A stretch of DNA of 64,000 bases from Lysinibacillus fusiformis (GTDB lineage: Bacteria; Bacillota; Bacilli; Bacillales_A; Planococcaceae), in assembly GCF_016925635.1 (NCBI RefSeq), contig NZ_CP070490.1:3230001-3294000 (forward strand). The letters are read 5' to 3'. The position numbers and the translations under genes are program-made. Shown here one piece after another: positions 17,213 through 26,296 of this stretch. Position 1 is the first letter of the stretch; every line of letters starts with the position of its first letter. The notes below the pieces were generated by a model. It made no database searches. It was not told the DNA's origin and saw only the letters and a list, made by a program, of their open reading frames with translations.

Positions 17213-18243
17213 AACGCACGCATTTTCGCTTTCATCGTAATTAAAATCAAGATAGGGGCACCTATAAAGGCTGTTAAAATACCCACCTCTAACTCACCAG
17301 GACTGCCGAGAAGTCGACCACATACATCTGAAAACGTTAAAATAATTGCTCCTGTTAAGGCAGACATAGGCAGGATAAAACGTATATCAGGTCCAATAAG
17401 AAGGCGGACAACATGGGTTGCTAATAAACCGATAAAGCCAATCGGTCCTGCTAAAGCTGTAGCAGCCCCACATAAAAGGACACCACCAAGTGCTGCAGAC
17501 ATCCGTAGTGTACCAGTACGAACACCTAAACCAGTTGCCACTTCATCCCCAAGTGCTAAAGCATTTAGTGCTGGGGCAGTGAAGAGGGCAATCAAGATAC
17601 CAACAACTAAAAATGGAATAAATAGCTGTATAGCATCCCAACTCCCGGCACCTACACTACCAACTTGCCAAAATCGAAATTGATCCATTACATTTGTACG
17701 CGGAATCATCACCGCGACAACCAATGAAGATAAAATGGCACTAGTAGCAGCCCCTGCAAGTACAAGCTTTAAAGGTGTAGCGCCACTTGCACCCATAGAA
17801 CCTATTCCAAATACAAAAATAGCAGTGATAATTGCCCCCGCTATTGCTAACCAGATATATTGATTTGCTGAACTAATGTTTAAAAAAGCAATACCACAAA
17901 CGACAAAAAGGGATGCCCCTGTGTTTACCCCTAAAATACTTGGATCTGCAATTGGATTACGTGTTACTGCTTGCATGAGTGCCCCAGAAACACCTAATGC
18001 CGCACCACACAGTAAACTAAAAATTGTTCGAACGATTCGTTTTCGAATAACAACGGCTTCATGTGACTCGACATCAGGATGGAACAAGCCATCCATCAGT
18101 CCAGTCCAGCCAATTGTACGAGAACCGAATAGTAACGAAGCAATTACGCATATCGCAAGAAAAATGATGAGAAAGAGCATAACTTTTCCAAAATGTTTAG
18201 GGATAAATAACTGCTTCTGTTCGGTAGCTTGTATCTTATTCAT
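17209..18243 (-). CDS. Iron-siderophore ABC importer permease (FecCD family)
   Basis: 344 residues, FecCD permease. Clear LCGAALGVSGALMQAVTRNPIADPSILGVNTGAS motif in the first third, and ALAGPIGFIGLLATHVVRLL in the coupling region. It starts one base after the lipoprotein gene stop (ATG at 18243) and overlaps the next permease, so the operon is tightly packed and probably translationally coupled. The ribosome binding site is weak. Confidence 0.92.
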   Translation of the reverse strand: MNKIQATEQKQLFIPKHFGKVMLFLIIFLAICVIASLLFGSRTIGWTGLMDGLFHPDVESHEAVVIRKRIVRTIFSLLCGAALGVSGALMQAVTRNPIADPSILGVNTGASLFVVCGIAFLNISSANQYIWLAIAGAIITAIFVFGIGSMGASGATPLKLVLAGAATSAILSSLVVAVMIPRTNVMDQFRFWQVGSVGAGSWDAIQLFIPFLVVGILIALFTAPALNALALGDEVATGLGVRTGTLRMSAALGGVLLCGAATALAGPIGFIGLLATHVVRLLIGPDIRFILPMSALTGAIILTFSDVCGRLLGSPGELEVGILTAFIGAPILILITMKAKMRAL

Positions 18244-18244
18244 A

Positions 18245-19306
18245 TTACTTAATATTTTTTGCTACGTCTGAGATTAATGATAAATACTCATCAATTGTAT
18301 AGGCAATTGATAGTGGGCTAGGGGTACCAGCAGCTGCAAGTGGCGTGTTATCACCAATAACAACAACATGCCCATTTTGAATAGCAGGTACTTTCCCTAA
18401 AATTGGATCAGCTTGTAAGGCTGGTAAAGTTGTATCATCTCCATAAGCAATAAAGATTTCTACATCAGATAAAGCATCAGCATTTTCAGCGCTTAATTCA
18501 AGATAGAAGCTGCTATCATCAGTAATTTGCTTGTTAAGGCTTTCAGGATATTCCATACCTAATTCGTTTAAGAATTCACCACGTGGGTCTGCAGGTGTAT
18601 AAATATAGAATTTTGATAAGTCCGTTGCAGTGAACATAGCGAATGCAGCTTTTTTACCTTTAATTTCAGGATGTTCACTTACTTTATCTTGGATTAATTT
18701 TTCAGTGTCTTTGATTAATTGTTGACCTTCAGCTTCCATACCCATACCTTGCGTGTTTAATGTAACTTGGTCACGCCAAGAAGTTACCCAAGGAATTTCT
18801 TTATACGCAACAACAGGTCCGATTTGGCTTAAAGTATCGTACTCTTCTTGCGTAATACCTGAGTATGCAGCAAGAATGACATCCGGGTTAGAGTCTGCAA
18901 TGGCTTCGAAGTCTAGACCGTCTGTATCTTGATAGATATTCGGATTTTCTTCACCAAGCTCTTTTAATTTTTCAGCAGTCCAAGGAAGCATGCCACTACC
19001 ATCTTGAACACCATAGTTAGCAGCAGAGAAACCTACTGGAACTACACCAAGTGCTAGTGCTACGTCATGGTTAGACCAAGCAATTGTTGCTACACGCTCA
19101 GGCTTTTTTTCAATAACCGTTTCACCAAAAGCATGTTTAATTGTAATTGGATATTGCTGTCCATCAGTAGTTTCTGATGTATTATCTTTTGTTTGTTCTT
19201 CTTTTTTAGCAGTGTCTTTATTAGATGAATCAGAGCATGCTGCTAAAGCTAAAACCATAAATGATAAAAGCATTACGACGAACATAGAATTTTTCATTTT
19301 TGACAT
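18245..19306 (-). CDS. Iron-siderophore binding lipoprotein
   Basis: 353 residues. Lipoprotein signal with a hydrophobic stretch ending LAAC (cysteine near residue 24) and an acidic/Ser-Thr linker. The mature part follows the class III binding protein pattern: IKHAFGETVIEKKPERVATIAWSNHDVALALGVVPVG, then the FEAIADSNPDVILAAYSG segment and a second lobe. It captures a ferric chelate outside the cell for the FecCD permeases. Which chelate cannot be read; hydroxamate-type is possible. First gene of a four-gene operon with a near-perfect Fur box 30-50 bases upstream; GAGG lies 8 bases before the ATG. Confidence 0.92.
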   Translation of the reverse strand: MSKMKNSMFVVMLLSFMVLALAACSDSSNKDTAKKEEQTKDNTSETTDGQQYPITIKHAFGETVIEKKPERVATIAWSNHDVALALGVVPVGFSAANYGVQDGSGMLPWTAEKLKELGEENPNIYQDTDGLDFEAIADSNPDVILAAYSGITQEEYDTLSQIGPVVAYKEIPWVTSWRDQVTLNTQGMGMEAEGQQLIKDTEKLIQDKVSEHPEIKGKKAAFAMFTATDLSKFYIYTPADPRGEFLNELGMEYPESLNKQITDDSSFYLELSAENADALSDVEIFIAYGDDTTLPALQADPILGKVPAIQNGHVVVIGDNTPLAAAGTPSPLSIAYTIDEYLSLISDVAKNIK

Positions 19307-19337
19307 TTTCCCAACCTCACTTTATTTTTAAAAAAAC

Positions 19338-19356
19338 GATAATGATAATCTTTATC
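19338..19356 (-). promoter_or_regulatory. Fur box upstream of the siderophore importer operon
   Basis: GATAATGATAATCTTTATC matches 18 of 19 positions of the classical Fur box (GATAATGATAATCATTATC), 32 bases before the lipoprotein start codon. Iron-dependent repression by Fur is strongly suggested. Confidence 0.9.
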
Positions 19357-19607
19357 ACTTAGACAAAAATATTACTAATTTCAATAAAAGTCAACAAAAT
19401 TTTAAAAAAAATTGCCGTTTTTTAGCTTTATGATCGTAATTCAATATTAAATATGAAGACAGAGCTAGAAAAAAGCGAGAATGCTCCTCAGGTCATGGTT
19501 ATCAAAACAAATCAAGTTAGGTATTTAGTCATGGAAACTTCCATCCATATTTTCACATATAGCGCCTTGAATTGGTCGAACTGGCAAAGCACAGCCAAGA
19601 CACTAAA

Positions 19608-19650
19608 AAACAAGCCTCGTCTATGCAATCACAGCATGACGAGGCTTGTT
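19608..19650 (-). terminator. Terminator of the Nudix gene
   Basis: Stem ACAAGCCTCGTC / GACGAGGCTTGT with an inner ATGC/GCAT pair, then TTTTTTAGTG on the minus strand, just past the Nudix stop. Near-identical to the hairpin at 14886-14930. Confidence 0.88.
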
Positions 19651-19656
19651 TGTCTA

Positions 19657-20142
19657 CTAGACAGTAGATGTTTGTTCAATTGGTGTAGAAGAGACATGAA
19701 CTAATTTCTTGTCTTGATATGTAAAGATAAATTCATAGTTAGTTGTTTCATTGAGCATTGTAGGTAAATAATATTTTAAATCCGCAATACCTACATTTTC
19801 AGGGTGAAAAATCCAATCTAGCTTCTTCCAATCAAGAATGCCTTCTGCTACCTTTATGGGAGTAACATATGTAAAAGATTCAGGTAGTTCTGCTATAAAG
19901 GCATACATACAACCATAGTTCACAACGCCATCTGTCCAGGTAATTTTACCTTTATAGGTGATATCCTCAACCGTAATACCTGTTTCTTCTTTGATTTCTC
20001 GAAGTGCACAAGCTAATGGCGTTTCACTCTGTTCAATTTTACCACCTACACCATTCCACGCGCCCATCCATTGTGGCTTATCTCTATTTAGTAAAAGGAT
20101 ATAATCACCCTTCTTCAGAAAACAAATTGTAAATTCAGCCAA
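19657..20142 (-). CDS. Nudix hydrolase (8-oxo-dGTP diphosphatase-like)
   Basis: 161 residues. The Nudix box is complete: G-x5-E-x7-REIKEETG-I, read as GGKIEQSETPLACALREIKEETGI. The preceding WMGAWNGVGG and the overall length resemble MutT/YtkD-type nucleotide pyrophosphatases. The substrate is not certain. The start is taken as TTG at 20142, with AAAGGAGG 7 bases upstream; the longer frame to ATG 20169 would put the Shine-Dalgarno inside the gene. It follows the GrpB gene by about 20 bases, probably in the same transcript. Confidence 0.85.
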   Translation of the reverse strand: MAEFTICFLKKGDYILLLNRDKPQWMGAWNGVGGKIEQSETPLACALREIKEETGITVEDITYKGKITWTDGVVNYGCMYAFIAELPESFTYVTPIKVAEGILDWKKLDWIFHPENVGIADLKYYLPTMLNETTNYEFIFTYQDKKLVHVSSTPIEQTSTV

Positions 20143-20161
20143 GTTTGTTCCTCCTTTTTCT

Positions 20162-20707
20162 TTAGCCATCTGAATTGGCAGGAGACCAGCCAGTCTGCTG
20201 ACTCCAATGATTTGCTTGTTTTAAAATTTCCCATATGATCGCTTCTTTAGAATCCGTATAAAGTTGACGATTATGTGTGTATTTCTTAGCTAATTCATAC
20301 TTTATCTGCTCATAGCGCCGACAGTGTTCTGGATCACTGCGCAAAAAATCTCGAAATAATAAGGCTAACTGCTCTGCCCAACTCCCAGCCTGTCGAACAT
20401 GAATATGTACTCGTTTATCTCCTGGAGCCTCTCGAAAATAGCGTTTAGACTTATCTGGATTTTCCGCTCGATAAATAAAACCGAGAGATTCTAATGGAAC
20501 TTTAAATGCTGTCAATGGTGTAAACGATGCGACGGATATTTGTATATCAATCACTGGTTTCGCTGCTAACCCTGTTACAGCGGTTGAGCCAATATGATCA
20601 ATTCTCAGCGCTATGTCTCCTAAGGCCTCACGCAATTGACAGCCTATGCTATGAAATTCCTTAGCCCATTCATCTGTATAAGGCAAAATCAAAATAGGAT
20701 CGGACAT
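20162..20707 (-). CDS. GrpB/UPF0157 family protein
   Basis: 181 residues, the usual size for GrpB proteins (a nucleotidyltransferase-like fold of unclear function). Family marks are LPYTDEWAKEF at the N-terminus, RIDHIGSTAVTGLAAKPVIDIQI and the RVHIHVRQAGS segment. AGGGAGGG lies upstream of the ATG. It is followed by the Nudix gene in the same direction. Confidence 0.85.
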   Translation of the reverse strand: MSDPILILPYTDEWAKEFHSIGCQLREALGDIALRIDHIGSTAVTGLAAKPVIDIQISVASFTPLTAFKVPLESLGFIYRAENPDKSKRYFREAPGDKRVHIHVRQAGSWAEQLALLFRDFLRSDPEHCRRYEQIKYELAKKYTHNRQLYTDSKEAIIWEILKQANHWSQQTGWSPANSDG

Positions 20708-20792
20708 TTTTTCACCCTCCCTTGGTCTTCATAAAAATATTGTATCACGCATGTTATAGTGGAATAAAGATAGGAGAAGGAGTGAGAAAGCG

Positions 20793-21239
20793 ATGATTCT
20801 AATAAGTGCTTGCTTAGCAGGTTTCAATGTTCGTTATAATGGCACCAACAGCCTAGATGAAAAAATACAAAAGCTTGTGTTAGAAAATAAAGCTGTCACG
20901 GTTTGCCCAGAGCTGATGGGAGGTTTTTCGACGCCCCGTGAGCCCGCTGAAATTGTAGGAGGCGATGGACAGGATGTACTTGATGGCAACGCAACAGTGG
21001 TTGAAAGTTCTGGACGAGATGTCACGGAGCTATATCTAAAGGGGGCATATGTAACTTTACAAAAAGCGCTTGAGGTGGGAGCGACTCAGGTCGTCTTAAA
21101 GGAAAATAGTCCATCCTGTGGTAGTGCAGAGATTTATAATGGTGAGTTTAACGGTACAATAATAGTTGGAGAAGGGGTAACAACGGCATTGCTGCGAAGA
21201 CATGGAATTGAGGTTTTATCAGAAGAACAATTTCTATGA
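20793..21239 (+). CDS. DUF523 family protein (TudS-like)
   Basis: 148 residues, full length for DUF523. The three family cysteines are present: SACLAG (C7), VCPE (C38) and NSPSCGS (about C109). Some DUF523 proteins (TudS) hold an unusual [4Fe-4S] cluster on three cysteines and remove sulfur from thiouracil; whether this one does is unknown. RBS AGGAGTGAG precedes the ATG. It is a single gene divergent from grpB. Confidence 0.85.
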   Translation: MILISACLAGFNVRYNGTNSLDEKIQKLVLENKAVTVCPELMGGFSTPREPAEIVGGDGQDVLDGNATVVESSGRDVTELYLKGAYVTLQKALEVGATQVVLKENSPSCGSAEIYNGEFNGTIIVGEGVTTALLRRHGIEVLSEEQFL

Positions 21240-21315
21240 GGGAATGCGATTTTTTTTATAGTGAGGAGTATCTTTTCACCATAAGAAACGTCTGAACAGA
21301 TGGGAGGTGGGTGAT

Positions 21316-22080
21316 ATGCCATTAACCTTTGCACATCCAGCAGCAATATTACCTTTTTCAAGACAAAGCAAATACATCCATTTTTCAGCACTTGTCCTAG
21401 GAAGTATGGCACCTGATTTTGAGTATTTTTTTAGAGGCAGACCAATAGGAGCAATCGGTCATAGTGTGACAGGTTTTTTCATTTTGAATCTACCTCTTAT
21501 TATCTTGATCTATACACTATACCGTGCGTTTATTCATCAACATCTAGTTAATCATTTACCTTTATTTTTACAGGATACAACTATCCAAAAAACTTCCAAG
21601 AGTAAATTATTCAATGTCATCGTATTTGGCTATTCAGCGCTATTTGGTATGCTAACACATGTTATCTGGGATTCCTTTACACATAGAAATGGCTATATGG
21701 TATCGCAATTAGCTATTTTATCTGAAATAATGCCACTATTCAGCTTGCAGATTCCTGTTTATAAATACTTACAGCATGGCAGTACATTCATTGGTCTTAT
21801 GCTGATAATCAGCTATGTCTATTTCAGAACAAACAATCAGCCGAAGGAAACTTTGCAAACGATTCATACAACACAAAAATTTTGTTTTTGGATGCAGATA
21901 CTAGGTTTAGCGTTTTTGTATTTTTGTTTTTGGTACATTATGAATGAGATTTCACTAAGCAGTTATGGTGCATGGGTAATCCGTATCATCGATTCATTTT
22001 TCTGTAGCTTACTAACGATTTGTTTATTTAAAACATATCGTCAAAAACTAACAACATCCAGAATAAAAGGACTCCCTTAA
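21316..22080 (+). CDS. DUF4184 family integral membrane protein
   Basis: 254 residues. It starts MPLTFAHPAAILPF, with histidines and acidic residues (SMAPDFEYFF, then HVIWDSFTHRNGY) between six or so hydrophobic helices. That pattern fits DUF4184, membrane proteins related to YfhO/YdjM-type metal-dependent hydrolases; activity unknown. The in-frame GTG at 21307 lies inside the ribosome binding site (GGGAGGTGG), so the ATG at 21316 is chosen. Convergent with the ABC permease gene that follows. Confidence 0.75.
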   Translation: MPLTFAHPAAILPFSRQSKYIHFSALVLGSMAPDFEYFFRGRPIGAIGHSVTGFFILNLPLIILIYTLYRAFIHQHLVNHLPLFLQDTTIQKTSKSKLFNVIVFGYSALFGMLTHVIWDSFTHRNGYMVSQLAILSEIMPLFSLQIPVYKYLQHGSTFIGLMLIISYVYFRTNNQPKETLQTIHTTQKFCFWMQILGLAFLYFCFWYIMNEISLSSYGAWVIRIIDSFFCSLLTICLFKTYRQKLTTSRIKGLP

Positions 22081-22094
22081 TTGGGAGTCCTTTT
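22065..22094 (+). terminator. Bidirectional terminator between convergent genes
   Basis: Perfect 12-base stem (AAAAGGACTCCC / GGGAGTCCTTTT) with a 6-base loop, overlapping the stop of the DUF4184 gene. A/T tails on both sides would serve both convergent genes. Confidence 0.88.
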
Positions 22095-22099
22095 AATCA

Positions 22100-22807
22100 T
22101 TAATTCTTTTTTAGTTTGGACAAAAAGAAAAATAAATAGATAATGAAAATAGCATAAACTAGTATCCAGATAAATTGCCAATAGAACTTACTAGGTATGG
22201 ACTTTATTTGATCTCCAATAGTCATCATTTCTAAAGAAAGATAAAGTGGGGGTAGAAACCAAATAATGCCTTTTATATGCAGGATCGAGTCTTTTAACGT
22301 TGCTATTACTACAGCAAACAATAATACGCTGATAACACCCCACCAAGTATTTTGTTTACTTTTTACAAGCTCTCTTGTAAACATAGCAGAGAGTGCCATC
22401 CCTAAAAACGCTAAACTAAAATGAGCGAGAAATCCAAGTGATAGGTGTAGAAAACTTGGTTCTTCAGCAAAAGCGTGAATGACGGTAGGATAGATCACAG
22501 AAATCATACTTAAGCATAAAGCAATCAATATGCAGATTATAAATAAGCTAATATTATAACGTGTTGAACCATTCGCATGTAATATTGTAATCACTTTTTG
22601 CCCCTCATCTTCTGAATGAAACAGTGTGATGGTGAACCATCCCATTAAGAAAAAGATAACAATTGAGGTAAATGAAAAGCTATCTAATATAGGATTTGGG
22701 ACAAATGTATAGTTGACAACAAGACATAAAATAAAAATTGAAAAAGGTGGAACATACTGATAGGTTCTAGCATAATTGCTTAACTGATATCGCATTAAAC
22801 TAATCAT
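22100..22807 (-). CDS. ABC-type membrane protein (six-helix permease)
   Basis: 235 residues with about six hydrophobic helices (for example FTSIVIFFLMGWFTITLF and FLAHFSLAFLGMALSAMF). No ABC2 permease signature is obvious, but it overlaps the ATPase gene upstream by 8 bases and is its only partner, so it is probably the membrane half of an exporter. Start chosen at ATG 22807, inside the ATPase stop; an in-frame ATG at 22831 is possible. Substrate unknown. Confidence 0.68.
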   Translation of the reverse strand: MISLMRYQLSNYARTYQYVPPFSIFILCLVVNYTFVPNPILDSFSFTSIVIFFLMGWFTITLFHSEDEGQKVITILHANGSTRYNISLFIICILIALCLSMISVIYPTVIHAFAEEPSFLHLSLGFLAHFSLAFLGMALSAMFTRELVKSKQNTWWGVISVLLFAVVIATLKDSILHIKGIIWFLPPLYLSLEMMTIGDQIKSIPSKFYWQFIWILVYAIFIIYLFFFLSKLKKN

Positions 22808-23672
22808 TTTGTATGAATTTCTCCTTGACATTGATTGGCACTATTTGTTTAATAGTAACATTTTTATAGAGCAGCTGTTGTAAGAGATGGTTAGTTTGCT
22901 GTGCTTGAATATGAGTAATAACTTCATAAGAACCATTGGCTAGTTGTAATTGGTTTTGAATTTCGATTAAAGGAGAGATATCTTGTAAGTATGCAAGATT
23001 AGAAATCTCAAAAATCAATTGATTACAGGTTGCATGATGCACTGATAAATTAGCTTCTTTTACTTCTTTATTTTCAATCATTAAAGTTGTATCAACAACA
23101 TGATCCAGTAGTTTTGTTTCATGACAGGTTAAGAGTATCGTCATACCTTGTTGTTTGAGGCTCAGAAGTGTCTGTTCCAATTCACTTTGTGTTTTAAGAT
23201 CTAGTCCCGACAGAGGTTCATCTAAAATCAATAAATCTGTTTCATTAAGCATGGCCTGCGTAATCATCATTTTTTGCCTCATTCCTTTAGAAAAATGAGC
23301 TATTCTAGTATCTTGTGCATCTTCTAAGTGAAATAGTTCGAGTAAATAATTTATTCTCGATAATAGTTCTTGTTTACCCATTCCGCAGATTTGCCCCATA
23401 TGCTCAAGGTATTCTCTAGGGGTAAATAAAATATGAGAAGGAGAAACTTCTGGTACATAGCCAATTTTTAAAGGGTGTTTGGAAGGAATAAGAGAACCAG
23501 AGTCGGGCGTGATTAGCCCCGCAATTATTTTTAATAGGGTGCTTTTGCCAGAGCCGTTTTTCCCTAAAATAGCAGTAATTTGATTGTAATGGATGGAAAA
23601 AGAGACACTTTCTAAAATGGTAGTGCCTCTGTATTGCTTGGTGATGTTTTGTACATCGAGTAACATATTCAT
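22800..23672 (-). CDS. ABC exporter ATPase
   Basis: 290 residues. Walker A LGKNGSGKST near 40, signature FSKGMRQKM near 137, Walker B LLILDEPLSGLD, then LLTCHETKLLD. An extra C-terminal 80 or so residues follow, as in CcmA/BcrA-type ATPases. Start at ATG 23672 with AGGTG 7 bases before; the longer frame to 23738 is rejected. It pairs with the membrane protein at 22100-22807. No regulator gene is adjacent. Confidence 0.88.
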   Translation of the reverse strand: MNMLLDVQNITKQYRGTTILESVSFSIHYNQITAILGKNGSGKSTLLKIIAGLITPDSGSLIPSKHPLKIGYVPEVSPSHILFTPREYLEHMGQICGMGKQELLSRINYLLELFHLEDAQDTRIAHFSKGMRQKMMITQAMLNETDLLILDEPLSGLDLKTQSELEQTLLSLKQQGMTILLTCHETKLLDHVVDTTLMIENKEVKEANLSVHHATCNQLIFEISNLAYLQDISPLIEIQNQLQLANGSYEVITHIQAQQTNHLLQQLLYKNVTIKQIVPINVKEKFIQND

Positions 23673-23754
23673 AAATCTGCACCTACTTTTGTTAAATTCA
23701 CTAAGCTTATTGTAAGAGAATAGTAGGTTATATGGCAAAAGAAACCATTATAAA

Positions 23755-23798
23755 AAACAGTAAGAATCTGTTTAATGATTAACAGATTCTTACTGTTT
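23755..23798 (-). terminator. Terminator of the ABC module 23802-25543
   Basis: Perfect 18-base stem (AAACAGTAAGAATCTGTT and its complement) with an 8-base loop and a run TTTTTT on the minus strand, right after the permease stop. Confidence 0.95.
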
Positions 23799-23801
23799 AC
23801 T

Positions 23802-24818
23802 TTACAACGAACGATATTTTTTTAAACTGATAATATTTAACGTAATGAAAACAATGGCGAAACAAGCAAGAATGCTGAGATTCATTACAATATCAGGAAA
23901 TGAATAACCTTTATACATAACGCCATTCAATGCGTCAGCAGCATAGTAAAGAGGCATGATGCGTCCAATGTTTTGAAGCCATTCCGCCATACTATCGAGC
24001 GGAAAAATACCCGAAAAGAATACTTGAGGAACAATAACAAGTGGAATAAACTGCATCATTTGAAATTCTGAAGCAGCAAAGCTAGATAGCAATGCACCTA
24101 AGGATAACGATACAAGGGCAACCACCATATTAATGAGTAGGACAAGCCAGATGGAGCCTACATGGACAATATCTAGCACATAAATACCAAACAGGACGAT
24201 AATAATCGTTTGTAGGAAGGCAAATAAACCATAACCGACCATATAGCCTGCTACAATTTCTGAGCGTTTAATAGGTGTCGCCAGTAAACGCTCCAATGTT
24301 CCTGAAGTACGCTCCTTTAATAGGGCAATGCCAGTAATTAAAAAGACAAAGAAGAACACGAAGAAACCAATGAGCATAGGACTAAATATATCAAAAATAG
24401 CCGTATCCTTATCACCATAAATATAGTCCGTCTCCATACTGCCTATAGAGGTTTGAGTAGGCTGTAAAACTTGTGCCAGTTGCATCGTTAATGCCTTTGC
24501 CAGAGAAGGGTCATCATTTAATAAAGTTAACTTACTATCATTTTGCTCTATTGCTAGCCAACCATCATACTCTTTATCCTGTAGCTGTTTCTTTGAAAAA
24601 GCATTGTCCTCGATAATAGTAAAATCAGTCTCTTTCAATTTGTCGATCAATGGGGCGGGCGCATTAGAGACCACAAGTGTGACAGAAGCCTCGTTACTAT
24701 TGAAAATAAAATACATTAAGGACAAGACAAGAAGCGGGGCTAAAAATAATAAAGCAAGTGTCCGCTTATCTCGTTTCATTTGTTGGATGATTCTTGTGAC
24801 GATAGCACCTATTCTCAT
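23802..24818 (-). CDS. ABC-2 family exporter permease
   Basis: 338 residues. One N-terminal helix (LALLFLAPLLVLSLMYF), an extracytoplasmic domain of about 150 residues, then five helices, the ABC2_membrane_3 layout. The LLKERTSGTLERLLATPIKRSEIV segment between helices is characteristic of drug or lipid exporters of this family. It overlaps its ATPase gene by 4 bases. TetR gene 25660 is divergent from the pair, so expression is likely drug-inducible, as in other TetR/ABC modules. Confidence 0.9.
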   Translation of the reverse strand: MRIGAIVTRIIQQMKRDKRTLALLFLAPLLVLSLMYFIFNSNEASVTLVVSNAPAPLIDKLKETDFTIIEDNAFSKKQLQDKEYDGWLAIEQNDSKLTLLNDDPSLAKALTMQLAQVLQPTQTSIGSMETDYIYGDKDTAIFDIFSPMLIGFFVFFFVFLITGIALLKERTSGTLERLLATPIKRSEIVAGYMVGYGLFAFLQTIIIVLFGIYVLDIVHVGSIWLVLLINMVVALVSLSLGALLSSFAASEFQMMQFIPLVIVPQVFFSGIFPLDSMAEWLQNIGRIMPLYYAADALNGVMYKGYSFPDIVMNLSILACFAIVFITLNIISLKKYRSL

Positions 24819-25543
24819 TGAACGTCACCTCCAGCTTTTAAAAACACCTCATCAAAATCTTTTGCTTGATAATGATCTTTTAACTCTTGTGGTGTACCTT
24901 GTGCAATAATATGCCCACTTCTCAGCATGGCCAATTGATCACATCTTTCTGCTTCATCCATCGCATGCGTCGTCACTAATATCGTTTTTTGTTCTTGATC
25001 TTTTAAACGAATAAGTTCTTGCCAAATTTCCTTTTTTAAGACAGGATCAATTCCCACTGTCGGTTCATCCAAGATTAATAGTTTAGGATTCTGAATAAGG
25101 GCAATAGCAAGGGATAATCGACGTTTCATTCCTCCTGAATAATTTACCACTTTAAGTCGTAAGTCATCTGTTAAACGAACAAGGCTAGCAGCATAGGCAA
25201 CTCTTTCTATTCGTTCCGCCTTCGATAATGAATAAAGCTTAGCGAAAAAATGTAGATTTTCTTCACCAGTTAAATCTGTATAAAGTGCATCTGATTGTGC
25301 CATATAGCCGATATCATTCAATAATTGCTGATGTGGAACATCCAAATCTAACACTTGAATAGTGCCATGATCAGGCTTTAGCATCCCCATAATCATTTTG
25401 ATTAGCGTTGTTTTACCACAGCCTGACGGACCAAGTAAGCCCATTAGCTGTCCCTTAGGAATATCCAAAGAAAGGGGGGCAATAACTTGCTTTTGTTGAA
25501 ATCGTTTTTCAAGAGATTTAATAGAGATTGCCTGGTTGCCCAT
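24815..25543 (-). CDS. ABC-2 exporter ATPase
   Basis: 242 residues. Walker A LGPSGCGKTT near 35-43, Q-loop IGYMAQSDALY, signature YSGGMKRRLS, and Walker B LLILDEPTVGIDP, then LVTTHAMDEAERC. It resembles the ATPases of bacterial drug/lipid ABC-2 exporters. It has its own start with RBS GAGTGAGG and is divergent from the TetR gene, 116 bases away. Confidence 0.92.
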   Translation of the reverse strand: MGNQAISIKSLEKRFQQKQVIAPLSLDIPKGQLMGLLGPSGCGKTTLIKMIMGMLKPDHGTIQVLDLDVPHQQLLNDIGYMAQSDALYTDLTGEENLHFFAKLYSLSKAERIERVAYAASLVRLTDDLRLKVVNYSGGMKRRLSLAIALIQNPKLLILDEPTVGIDPVLKKEIWQELIRLKDQEQKTILVTTHAMDEAERCDQLAMLRSGHIIAQGTPQELKDHYQAKDFDEVFLKAGGDVQ

Positions 25544-25659
25544 ATGGACCTCACTCCTTCACTGAACACAATGTTGATTTGATAAAAATTTTACGGTAGC
25601 ATGTGAGCAAATACAATCAACAGTTTGCCAGCAAGTGTTAAGTAAATGGAGGAAAATAT

Positions 25660-26256
25660 GTGTCTGTACATGAAAAGATGAATTTTGAAACGAAGCAAGC
25701 CATTAAAAGGGTTTTTATCCAGCAAGTAGAGGAGGTAGGCTTTGAGCGTGTGACAGTAAAGAATTTAGCGTTAGCAGCTGAAATCAATCGTGGCACGTTT
25801 TACTTACATTATACGGATAAATATGATGTGATGGAGGATTTGCAGCAGGAGCTATTACTGGAGTTAGAGCGCTATGTTAAACATGTTCAGCCTGTGGATG
25901 CTTTTCAAACAGTAAAAATGGGGCAACTCTATCAGCCGTTTATCAAGGTGATAGCGTGTATAAAGGAGCACGCACCAGCCTTTCGTATGTTATTAGGAGA
26001 GCAGGGGAGTCCTGGCTTTACGCAAAAGATGAAAACGATCTTCGGAAGTCATATTTTGGACAGACTATCACTTATCCGCAAGGAAGCACAAGATCCAGAG
26101 TTTCAGCAATACTTACAAGCCTTTATAGCATCAGCCATTTTAGGGGTGATTCAGGAGTGGTTAGACAAGGGGAACGAGAACTTAACAGTAGAAGAAATGG
26201 TTGCTCTACATTTTCGATTATTAAGCTTTTTAGGAAATGTAGTAGCTACTATTTAA
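25660..26256 (+). CDS. TetR-family regulator
   Basis: 198 residues. N-terminal TetR helix-turn-helix (VTVKNLALAAEINRGTFYLHYTDKYDVMEDL) and a helical ligand domain with the TetR_C_7-type IKVIACIKEHAPAFRMLL. It is divergent from an ABC-2 exporter pair, the likely target. The start is GTG at 25660, overlapping an out-of-frame ATG; GGAGG is 7 bases upstream. Confidence 0.88.
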   Translation: MSVHEKMNFETKQAIKRVFIQQVEEVGFERVTVKNLALAAEINRGTFYLHYTDKYDVMEDLQQELLLELERYVKHVQPVDAFQTVKMGQLYQPFIKVIACIKEHAPAFRMLLGEQGSPGFTQKMKTIFGSHILDRLSLIRKEAQDPEFQQYLQAFIASAILGVIQEWLDKGNENLTVEEMVALHFRLLSFLGNVVATI

Positions 26257-26261
26257 TGGGA

Positions 26262-26291
26262 AACCGCTACAGCACTTGCTCTGTAGCGGTT
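26262..26291 (+). terminator. Terminator-like hairpin between convergent genes
   Basis: Perfect 11-base stem (AACCGCTACAG / CTGTAGCGGTT), loop of 8. No good T-run follows on either strand, so it is weaker evidence than the others. Confidence 0.6.
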
Positions 26292-26296
26292 AGGAA

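Noticed and set aside
19453..19704. 83-codon plus-strand frame after the siderophore operon
   Set aside because: No ribosome binding site, no recognised family, and its second half is the terminator of the Nudix gene read in the opposite direction.
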